Assembly (NCBI GenBank): GCA_000697335.1
Contig: JNEM01008511.1
Span: forward strand, 1-18,668
DNA from: Conidiobolus incongruus B7586
Lineage: Eukaryota; Entomophthoromycota; Entomophthoromycetes; Entomophthorales; Conidiobolaceae
DNA: 18,668 nt
Direction of reading: 5' to 3'
Position numbers and translations under genes: made by a program. Position 1 is the stretch's first letter; each line of letters starts with the position of its first letter. The notes below the pieces were generated by a model, which searched no databases, was not told the DNA's origin, and was given only the letters and a program-made list of their open reading frames with translations. Shown here in pieces: positions 9,143-16,884 of the stretch.

Positions 9143-11251
9143 TTAAGCAATATGGTGCATCTGACTTCCATTGGTATTAGCACTTGTTCTATGTTTCAAT
9201 ATCATGGAATAAGATCCATTGGTAACGTAGTTCAGCTTGTTAGTGACATATTCTTTCACCACGGGGTCAAGGCCATCAGTGAACAGTTCTAGGCTGGACA
9301 TGTAAGCCATACCTCGACCATCACCAAAAACTAGGGCATTTTCAGGATCTAGCTCTGTGAGTTTTGTGGGATTTAAGAGGAATAAAGGATCTGAAGATTG
9401 TAGTGCATCAATCAATTGAGGATATGTACCATAATCCAAGTGGGAAGCTTGGTAGACAACATGATCAATGGCATTGCCGTTAGGCGGAAGGAGATGGGTA
9501 ATGACTGGGGGAAGTCCATATGCGAAGTGATCCCAAAATGTGGTTTCAGGTTGACCAACATACTCAACACTTCCATCGGGATTGAAGGGAGGCTTGGGAG
9601 GAAGAGCAGGTGGACGCTGATATTTGCGTCGCTTTGTATTCGTCGTCACGGTAGTTTGGCTCACTCCACTCACACTCGGGCTTCGTGTTGAACTTGGAGG
9701 ATAGCGGCCAGGGAAATCCAAAATATCAACACTTTCTTCGCGTCTACTTTTGGATGCCGATCTTGGGAGTTTGATTTCTGCTTCTGTTTGTTTAGTTTCT
9801 GCTTCCTGCCGTGCCTGCTGTTTGTCTTGATCTCTAGCAGGTGGGTGTTGACTAGGGTCGTAAGGCAGAATATACTGACTCTGCTTATTAATGCTAGTAA
9901 CACCAAATTCCTTTAATTTGCTAGCTTCTTTATAGTACAAGGTGTCCGGCCCATTATAGGTCATAGCATTGTCACATAATAGAATTAGATCTTCTTTAAA
10001 TTGGTTGATGTGGGTGTATTCTCGATTTTCAATCTTTTTTCTCATTGTACTCAGGTCCATGGGTTGTTTAATTATAGTCAAATAATCGTCTATAGTATTA
10101 GTATCTACTGGTTCAAGGAACAGTGCATAATCATCTTTTCTTTCTAAACGAGTAATAAGGCGTTGAAGAACGGGATATAGATATCTGTTAGGAGGGTTAT
10201 TAACCGAAGTAGTAGCTGGACCTTTGGGATCCTCAGATGCCACGGCTGTTTCGGCTTTAGATGCAGGCGGTCTTCCTCTCTTTTTCTTTCCCCTTCTCGA
10301 AGCGGGTTTCTTATATTCAGCAACATCTGGTTGCTGTGATCGTGTGTCAATTTCAGATTTAGATTGATCCTCCAGCTCTCTCTCGCTTTCATTTTGGGCT
10401 TGGTCGTCTTCGTCATTCATTTCGCTAGAGTTTTCAGGATCGTTAGAAAGATCAATAACAATACTATCTTCTTTTTTATTTAGAGTAGATGAAGCACGAG
10501 GTTTAATATCAATAGGTTCCTGAATTATTTCAGTGCTGGGTTCAGGTGTTTCTTCGGAGATTACAGAGTTTTTTGATGAGCTATGATATTCACCAATAGA
10601 TTTGGGAGGAATGGTACTAGACTGATCTAAATGTTCAGTGGATGGTTTTGGCTCAGGAGATGAGGATTGAGGTAATATCAGTTTGACAATCAAGGATTTA
10701 CGTGATCGTTTAGAAACCTGAGGCAGTGGTTTAGCTGGTAGTTTTAAAGTGATTTTGGGTTTTGGAGCAGTATGTGGAATCGTACTAGAATAAGTGGACG
10801 TTGCTTGATTTGGATTTAGTTTGAGCTTGATTTTAAATTTGGATTGAGTATATGGTTTCTGAATTGGTGATGGTGAACGCTGAGGAGATTGTGATTGATT
10901 ACTTTGGTTATTAAATGAATACCCATGTTCGGTGAATTGAAAAGCTTTCGAATAAGAATGATTTGGTGAATATTTATTAGACTGATTGTGGGTTGGAGAT
11001 ACACTTTGATTAGAATATCTTTCAGATGAATAATGTTCAGATGTTCTAGAGTGGTCATAACTTCCTTCCCTTTCACTTTGATAACTTGGTGACGGAGAAC
11101 GAGAATAATCAGATTGTATCTGTTTACTTGAGTGATTTTTGGGTAACTTTAATTTTATAGTCACTTTTAATGGTGTTGTGGGAGGGGATTGATCTAATTC
11201 GCTATCATAACTTGGCTCAGAATATGAATGATAATGATTAGGTGAACTCAT
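9143..11251 (-). CDS. bromodomain chromatin protein, BRD7/BRD9-like
   Basis: An intronless 702-residue nuclear protein with one bromodomain at about residues 356-450. The domain has IIKQPMDLSTM in the ZA loop region and NAMTYN ending in N433, the Asn that contacts acetyl-lysine. NAMTYNGPDTLYYKEA closely follows the BRD7/BRD9 pattern, whose members sit in SWI/SNF-type remodelling complexes; membership here is inferred. The first 350 residues are disordered, rich in Ser, Tyr, Asn, Gln and His. They carry four similar basic-hydrophobic pieces (near 29-37, 138-146, 164-172 and 186-194, type KIKLKL), a likely SUMO-interacting motif SIVIDLSND (263-271), an acidic patch (279-295) and an AT-hook/nuclear signal RRGKKKRGRPP (319-329). 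A charged helix-like stretch follows the bromodomain (473-494). A conserved-looking C-terminal region (about 548-690) may match the post-bromodomain part of BRD7/9. The ATG is the first in frame. Confidence 0.9.
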   Translation of the reverse strand: MSSPNHYHSYSEPSYDSELDQSPPTTPLKVTIKLKLPKNHSSKQIQSDYSRSPSPSYQSEREGSYDHSRTSEHYSSERYSNQSVSPTHNQSNKYSPNHSYSKAFQFTEHGYSFNNQSNQSQSPQRSPSPIQKPYTQSKFKIKLKLNPNQATSTYSSTIPHTAPKPKITLKLPAKPLPQVSKRSRKSLIVKLILPQSSSPEPKPSTEHLDQSSTIPPKSIGEYHSSSKNSVISEETPEPSTEIIQEPIDIKPRASSTLNKKEDSIVIDLSNDPENSSEMNDEDDQAQNESERELEDQSKSEIDTRSQQPDVAEYKKPASRRGKKKRGRPPASKAETAVASEDPKGPATTSVNNPPNRYLYPVLQRLITRLERKDDYALFLEPVDTNTIDDYLTIIKQPMDLSTMRKKIENREYTHINQFKEDLILLCDNAMTYNGPDTLYYKEASKLKEFGVTSINKQSQYILPYDPSQHPPARDQDKQQARQEAETKQTEAEIKLPRSASKSRREESVDILDFPGRYPPSSTRSPSVSGVSQTTVTTNTKRRKYQRPPALPPKPPFNPDGSVEYVGQPETTFWDHFAYGLPPVITHLLPPNGNAIDHVVYQASHLDYGTYPQLIDALQSSDPLFLLNPTKLTELDPENALVFGDGRGMAYMSSLELFTDGLDPVVKEYVTNKLNYVTNGSYSMILKHRTSANTNGSQMHHIA

Positions 11252-12081
11252 ATAAGTAAAATATATTTAATTTGTTATTGTAATTCAAGTAAGAGATAAT
11301 AATAATTTATTGATTTGTTAACAAAAATCTACAATTACATAAATTTATTGTGTTATGAAATGCATCTTGATAGAAACAATATATTAATTGATAATTCAAT
11401 AATAATTGAAAATAATTATGGGATTAAACTTTCAAAGATGTAACTGATTTGAAATAATTTCCATAAGCAGCTGAAACTATATTTAATCTGAAAACTACCA
11501 TACGGGATTAAATATATATATATATATTATTTAATAATTAGAATAATTTAATCACTTCATATTTCAATATGATATATAAAAAGAGCATTTTTATATTTAT
11601 TGCGTCTCTTAACTATTGTATTCTGCTTTGCTTTTAACTATTAGTGATTCAAAATTCTTGACTCATCATTTTAAGTTCATCTACATCGAAAATTATAAAA
11701 TATAGATATCAATATAATATCTTTTAATATAATATTGAAAGTAAGAATATATGGTTAAATGTTTGAAATTGTTAATTATCTCTTAATAGATGAAATTTGA
11801 GAATTGGATATTCAATTTTAATTTTTTTATAATAATTTTTAAATAAAGTTTTGAATAGATTGGTGTCCATATAGGATATAATAACAAACTTAGGAAAAGA
11901 CATAATATTATAGTATATAATATATAAAACAGATTAAATATTTATTTAATTAAAATCTTAAATTTTTATAATTGAAATAATATTGACTAATTTTTAGTCT
12001 ATTCAATTTAATCATCATAAACATAGCTATAAAATAGCTGAATATACTATGATTTCAAAAATTAATTGAAATTTATATTAT
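11252..12081. other. upstream region of the bromodomain gene, AT-rich
   Basis: About 830 bp between the bromodomain gene start and mariner copy B. It must contain the minus-strand promoter, but I see no clear TATA box. There is a TA run at 11513-11527. No open frame or RNA gene is supported. Confidence 0.45.
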
Positions 12082-12083
12082 TA

Positions 12084-12112
12084 CTGTAGAAATTAAGTAA
12101 TGGCACAATTTT
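12084..12112 (+). repeat. terminal inverted repeat of mariner copy B, left
   Basis: CTGTAGAAATTAAGTAATGG and on to CACAATTTT. It pairs with the right end at 13370-13398 over GAAATTAAG, AATGGCA and AATTTT. The same end occurs at 7376-7404 (copy A, reversed) and 15252-15280 (copy C). Confidence 0.8.
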
Positions 12113-13369
12113 AAAATTAAAATTAAACAAATAAATTAATAAATAATATATAAAAATTAATAAATAATATAAAATTAATAGCCTTTTTTATTATTAATAA
12201 CTCTTTTCTATACTTTTGGTAAGCTTCTAATACCTAAAAAACAGTTCTTTTTATTAAAGACTGAAATTTGATATTTCACAAACTAATTTAATTTGTTTGC
12301 AGGAATTTTTTTTCCTGCAAGCTGTTTTTTTAATTGTCTAAAACAATTATAATCACATAGGTTATAATCAAGTGAATATACTAGATGTGGTAACTCCCTC
12401 TAATTTTTTTATATAAAAAATCTTTTACAACTTTAACTTTATATATTTTGCAATTATTATGCAAAATAATAGGTGTCTTTAATTTATATTGAGAACACCA
12501 TTTAAAAATTGTTTTATTTAAAAAGGTAATATATAATTTACTATTGATTAATTTTCCTTGAGGTATTAAATAAGAAAACTATATAACATTATAATCTATT
12601 ACAACAATTAACATTTATTTATATTTAAAGTGTTTATTCATTAGAATTTATAGAGGGGATTAATTTAACTTAACCTAACATCTTGTTTTATTTTTAAATA
12701 AAGGATTATATAAAGGAATTTAAAATTCATTAATTATAAGTATTCACTGTAAAAATTTTTGTTTTTGGTTATACTTTAATAAGTTTAGTTTAGCTATAGC
12801 TACTCTAGTTTTCTTTTAGGTTTCTGTTAAATTATAAGGTATCTATTTTACATTTTTATTAATTAATCTAAGTTTAAACTTAAGTAAATATAACATGCTT
12901 GTATAATTAATATTAAATTGCTTTAATAATTCTCTAACAGAAATAAAAAGGTATTTCTTAATATATTTTTTTACTTTATTAATAAGTAAAAAAGTAACAG
13001 TAGAAATTAATCTTTTAGATTTTAGTAAATTTTAAATAGTGTCTTTTCTAGCTTTAAAATCACAAATCTAGTGATATATGGTAGTTTTAGATAAAACACC
13101 ATCTCTATAAGTTGTTTACAAGTTTTAGATGATTTTAGAGGGTTTATAGTTAAGTTTTAAAGATACAAAAATAAAAGCCTTTTGATAATCACAATCTAGT
13201 TTAAGCATAATTAAATTTAAGTATAAATTTTAAAATCAAAATATTTTAATAAAAAAAAGAATTAAAATTGAATATATATATATAGTTTGAAAATATTTAT
13301 TTTCCTATATATTATATATATATATATAATCTTTCAAAATGTATAATATGTTTGAAAGATCAGAAATTA

Positions 13370-13398
13370 AAAAATTTGCCATTTCTTAATTTCCATAC
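13370..13398 (-). repeat. terminal inverted repeat of mariner copy B, right
   Basis: Reads GTATGGAAATTAAGAAATGG inward on the minus strand and is followed by TA at 13399-13400. It is the transposase-proximal end, about 200 bp upstream of the first recognisable coding sequence, with a (TA)n tract between. Confidence 0.8.
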
Positions 13399-13842
13399 TA
13401 ATAATTTATAAATATTTATTTTAATACTAGATTAATATATCACATTGTAAATTTAATACGATTATATAATTTTTTTCTGTTATTAAATTTGATATATCAA
13501 AATCGATTCAAACTCGGATGTTTTTCCTATTCTACTATTCTAAATATTGTTACAGAAATGATAATCAATTGATAATCAAATGTGAATTTCATTTTAGAAA
13601 AAGTATTATATCAAATTACATAAATGATATTAAGTTTGTATAAAATTTCAAGTGGTATGGTAAAAGTAAATTAAAATTGCGAAGAGATGATTAATTTAAC
13701 TACTCAAGATCTACATGGAGAGTTTTGAATTTTTTTCAACAAAATCTGGTAACAGAATCATATAAATACTGACCATTTTTAAATGATTATAAGTATATTA
13801 ATTTAATTTATTTATTCGTTAATTAATTTATCTAAATTTCAA
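13399..13842 (+). promoter_or_regulatory. upstream region of the Tyr-rich secreted protein gene
   Basis: 444 bp between mariner copy B and the start codon. It includes a clear TATA box (13761-13768) and AT-rich leader sequence. No other open frame is supported. A few G/C-containing patches (for example around 13500-13530) could hold upstream activator sites, but I recognise none. Confidence 0.5.
13761..13768 (+). promoter_or_regulatory. TATA box of the Tyr-rich protein gene
   Basis: TATAAATA flanked by ATCA and CTGACC, 75 bp before the ATG. It fits a strongly expressed or stage-specific gene with a short leader. The distance is similar to that of the TATA-like site before the small gene at 16617-16814. 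Confidence 0.6.
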
Positions 13843-14658
13843 ATGAACAAATTATTGACTACTTTAGCTTTGATCTTGCCCGCTTTGGCCGGTGGATATG
13901 ACGACTATGACAACTATGGTGATTACGATGGCTACGATGGAAAAGATGACTATGGAAATGATAAGAGATACAGACCATCTTACTACCGCCGTGGATATGG
14001 AGGCCATGATGATTACGACAACTATGACAACTATGGAGATTACGATGGTTATGATGGTAAAGGTGATTATGGAAATGGCAAAAGATATGGCCCATCTTAT
14101 TACCGTCGTGGCTATGGAGACTATGACGATTACAATAACTATGACAACTATGATGATTATGATGGCAATGGATACAGCAGAAAATATGGCAATAAATACT
14201 ATCGTCGTGGAAATGGCGGCTATGATGGTTATGACAGATACGATGAATATGATAACTACGATGGTTACGATGGTAAAGATGACTATGGAAATGGTAAGAA
14301 ATATGGCCCATCTTACTATCGTCGTGGATATGGTGGATATGGTGGCTATGGAAAAGGTTATGGAAGAGACTATGGAAGAGATTATGGAGAAGACTATGGA
14401 ATGGACTATGGAAATGGAAAATCATATGGTGGGGACTATGAGTATGATAACGAATATGATAAAGGATATGGAAGGTATGGAAAAGTCAAACCATATAACT
14501 GGAAAGGCGACTATGGAAATGACAATGAATATGGATCCTATGATAAAGGATATGGAGATTGGGCTTATGGAGACAACTATGATTACGAGTATGTTGACTA
14601 TGATGACAATTATTACAATAGTCCTTATGCTGGTGATAAATACTCTGAAAGCTATTAA
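13843..14658 (+). CDS. secreted tyrosine/glycine/aspartate-rich repeat protein
   Basis: 271 residues that begin with a short signal peptide (MNKLLTTLALILPALA, likely cut after residue 16). The mature part has 68 Tyr in the whole chain (about one in four), much Gly and Asp, and no Cys. Four imperfect repeats of 34-39 residues (17-54, 55-92, 93-126, 127-165) go from a DxYDxYDNYxDYDGYDG block to a basic YYRRGYGG end. A tail of DYG and KGYG units follows (166-271), with Trp at 220 and 240 only. I recognise no named family. Such composition is known from proteins that crosslink through tyrosine or act as glues and coats, so a spore wall, cell wall or adhesive role is inferred. The signal peptide argues against a nuclear RNA-binding role despite the RGYGG motifs. 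The gene has its own TATA box and polyadenylation signal and lies between two mariner relics. Confidence 0.88.
   Translation: MNKLLTTLALILPALAGGYDDYDNYGDYDGYDGKDDYGNDKRYRPSYYRRGYGGHDDYDNYDNYGDYDGYDGKGDYGNGKRYGPSYYRRGYGDYDDYNNYDNYDDYDGNGYSRKYGNKYYRRGNGGYDGYDRYDEYDNYDGYDGKDDYGNGKKYGPSYYRRGYGGYGGYGKGYGRDYGRDYGEDYGMDYGNGKSYGGDYEYDNEYDKGYGRYGKVKPYNWKGDYGNDNEYGSYDKGYGDWAYGDNYDYEYVDYDDNYYNSPYAGDKYSESY
13891..14337 (+). repeat. four in-frame tandem repeats in the Tyr-rich gene
   Basis: Units of about 114, 114, 102 and 117 bp at 13891-14004, 14005-14118, 14119-14220 and 14221-14337. Units 1, 2 and 4 are most alike; unit 3 is shortened and diverged around KYGNKYYRRGNGG. All keep the frame. This makes the gene prone to length change by unequal exchange or slippage. 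Confidence 0.8.
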
Positions 14659-15249
14659 ATTGTCTCAAACCAAACATGAATATTTTTCCCTCCTACTCTC
14701 ACATAAATTACCCTTAACCTAATTATTTAATTTAACACTTTAACCTAATAAACTCCATTTCCATACTAATATTTTGTATATATATTCTATTGATTGAATA
14801 TTAATTATTGAGCAATTTTTCATTTGGGTTAAATAAAATTTGGAATAATCAAAATTTTATTAAATAACATAAAATTATTTTAACCTCAAAGTTAATATAT
14901 TTTTATTATAAAATAAATACTTTCTATTTATATATTTCATAATGTCTTAACAAGATAATATCATTATTAATAATAATTGATACAAATGAAGCAAGTTGCT
15001 GCTTAAATACAAAATATCATCAGTTTATATAATAATATTATTATTTTATTGGATAAATATATTTATAATATAAATTATTAAGAACTATTGAACTTTGAGC
15101 AATTTACTATATTATAATCTTAATGTCAATAAACAAATATTCTTATAAAATATATCTAAATACAGCCTAATAGTTTTATGATGATTAGATAATTTGTTAT
15201 TATTTTAAATAATAATTAACTCAATTATCAATTATAAACCAGTTAATAT
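14659..15249. other. AT-rich intergenic DNA with one imperfect hairpin
   Basis: About 590 bp with no supported gene beyond the 3' untranslated region at its start. At 14827-14885 an imperfect inverted repeat (GGTTAAATAAAATTT against AAATTATTTTAACC, with an inner AAAATTT/AAATTTT pair) could fold into a long hairpin. It may be a tiny transposon scar or chance. Confidence 0.45.
14747..14752 (+). terminator. polyadenylation signal of the Tyr-rich gene
   Basis: AATAAA 89 bp after the stop codon, in a CT-rich stretch that is unusual for this AT-rich DNA. Position and sequence fit a 3' end signal. Confidence 0.5.
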
Positions 15250-15251
15250 TA

Positions 15252-16488
15252 ATATAAAAATTAAATAATAGTATGATTTTAAAATTAGAATAAATATATA
15301 AATATATGATTTATAAAAATCATTATGTAATATAAAATTAATAGTCTTTTTTATTATTAGTAACTTTTTTTTTGTAATCTTTTAATATTTAAAAAATAAT
15401 TTTTTTATTAAAAACTAAAATTTAATATTTTATAAACCAATTTAATTTATTTGCTAGCATTTTTTTATTCAATAATATATTTTTTAATTTTTTAAAACAA
15501 TTATAATTATATAGGCTATAATTAAGTAAATATATTACATATAATATTTTTTCTGGTTTTTTATATAGAGAATGTTTTATAAGTTTAATTTATGTATTTT
15601 ATAATTATTATATAAAATAATAGGTATTTTTAATTTATAATAAAAATTTTAATTAGAAATTATTTGATTTAAAAAATATTATATAATTTATTATTAATTA
15701 GTTTACCTTACAAAAATTAAATAAAAGGATTATATGTTATAATAAACTATTATATTAATTAATATTTATCTATTAATAAAATATTTATTTATTTTGATTT
15801 TGAAAGGGGTTATTTTAGTTTAACCTAATATTTTGTTTTTATTTTTTAATAATAAGCTATATAAAAGAATCTAAGATTTATTAATTATAATATTTAACTA
15901 TAAAGACCTCTATTTTTAATAAACTTTGTTTAATTATAGTTATTTTAGTTTTTTAAGCTTTATTTAAATTATAAGGTATTTATTTTATATTTTAATTAAT
16001 TAATCTAATATTAGACTTTAATATATATAACATCTGTGAAATTAATATCAAATTACTTAAATAACTTTTTAACTAAAATAAAAAGGTTTTTTTGAATATA
16101 TTTTTTTATTTTACTAATTAATAAATAACAAAAAAATAGAAATTGATTTTTTAAATTTAAGTAAAATTTAAATATTATCCTTTTTAACTTTTAAGTGGTA
16201 AATATTACAATAAATGGTAGATTTATATAAATCATTATCTGTATAAGTTATTTATCAATATTAAATGATTTTAAAGGGTTTATGATTAAGTTTTAATAAT
16301 ACTAAAATTCAAGACTTTTGATGATCACTATTTAAGAATAATTAAATTTAAAATCAAATTTTAAATTAAAAATATTTAATAAAAAAATAATTATTAAGTA
16401 TATATATATATATTTGATTTTTCAAAACTAGCAATATGTTTAGAAAATCAGAAATAAAGAAATGTGCCATTTTTTCTTTTTGAAATAA
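15252..16488 (-). mobile_element. mariner DNA transposon relic, copy C (most decayed)
   Basis: 1237 bp, collinear with copy B from end to end. For instance 15339-15470 follows 12176-12310, and 16240-16320 follows 13105-13190. The left end at 15252 matches copy B base for base except for transitions and an A in place of the first C, and TA lies at both flanks (15250-15251 and 16489-16490). The right end shares AATGGCAC but is otherwise worn. C and G have mostly been replaced by T and A, and no recognisable transposase motif survives as well as in copy B. The flanks of B and C do not match each other, so these are separate insertions and not one duplicated segment. Confidence 0.82.
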
Positions 16489-16616
16489 TATTATAATCAT
16501 TTGTATAGGTTTTCAAAAGTATTAAAATTTTAATTAATAATCACAATTAAGGACCATCTAATTAAAACACGGTATTGATTTTGATTTTATATTATTTCAA
16601 CCATTTCTGAACTATT

Positions 16617-16814
16617 TTAACGATTACTCTCTGAACTTGAAAATTGTGTTCTGAGACTCTGTTTGATCAAAAATGATGGCTTCGGAGCCTTCTTTGTGAT
16701 ATAAAAAATATATGCTGCACAAAGTGAGATCTTGCCATCTCCTTGTGAAATCATGGCAATTTCGAAGGGGATCGGGACTGGGGTTTTGGAAAATACTACT
16801 CTAGTCAATGTCAT
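16617..16814 (-). CDS. small conserved-looking protein or last exon, unknown function
   Basis: 65 codons in an island visibly richer in G+C than its surroundings, with normal codon choice (ACC, CCC, ATC present). I do not recognise the family. The product starts MTLTRVVFSKTPVPIPFEIA, then has a QGDGK turn, a short hydrophobic stretch (residues 31-39, LCAAYIFYI) and a basic Lys/Ser-rich end. That would fit a small membrane-associated or mitochondrial protein, but this is only a guess. An in-frame stop directly precedes the ATG, and a TATA-like site lies 62-70 bp upstream, which supports a complete small gene. Alternatively it is the final exon of a longer gene, since ACTAG just after the ATG could be a 3' splice site. 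Confidence 0.5.
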   Translation of the reverse strand: MTLTRVVFSKTPVPIPFEIAMISQGDGKISLCAAYIFYITKKAPKPSFLIKQSLRTQFSSSESNR

Positions 16815-16875
16815 TTAATATGTAATGTCATTTTGTATATCTCATGAAAGTGGTTACAAGGTGTTCCGCAGTTAA

Positions 16876-16884
16876 TTTTATATA
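16876..16884 (-). promoter_or_regulatory. TATA-like box before the small gene
   Basis: TATATAAAA on the minus strand, 62-70 bp upstream of the ATG at 16814 and followed by a less AT-rich leader (CTGCGGAACACCTTG). Spacing matches the TATA box of the Tyr-rich gene. AT-rich background makes chance matches common. Confidence 0.35.

Larger units (their letters stand above)
12084..13398 (-). mobile_element. mariner DNA transposon relic, copy B (best preserved)
   Basis: A 1315-bp element with inverted ends (12084-12112 and 13370-13398, sharing GAAATTAAGnAATGGCA) between TA dinucleotides at 12082-12083 and 13399-13400, the target used by Tc1/mariner elements. The minus strand still reads mariner transposase hallmarks: an IPYNLTET-KKTRVAIAK segment (about 12779-12850), the strand before the second catalytic residue (ILHNNCKIYK, about 12440-12470), and YSLDYNLCDYNCFRQLK (about 12327-12378), which matches the mariner YSPDLxPCDxxLFxxLK signature with the third Asp kept. 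The first two catalytic Asp positions read Asn, and many stops and at least one frame change are present, so it is dead. A short direct repeat of TTAATAAATAATATA type lies near 12133-12175. Confidence 0.87.

Noticed and set aside
9416-9691. 91-codon plus-strand frame and several minus-strand frames inside the bromodomain gene
   Set aside because: They overlap an intact 702-codon gene with a clear domain and have no features of their own.
13859-14425. 188-codon His-rich frame on the minus strand opposite the Tyr-rich gene
   Set aside because: Antisense shadow of the same biased codons; it has no promoter or homology features.
13892-14722. 276-codon Met/Thr-rich frame overlapping the Tyr-rich gene
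   Set aside because: It is the +2 shadow of GAY/TAY codons; it has no signal peptide or sensible composition, and its ATG lies inside the real gene.
12084-16488. Segmental duplication as the origin of copies B and C
   Set aside because: The sequences just outside the two elements do not match, and each is bounded by its own TA, so separate transpositions explain them.
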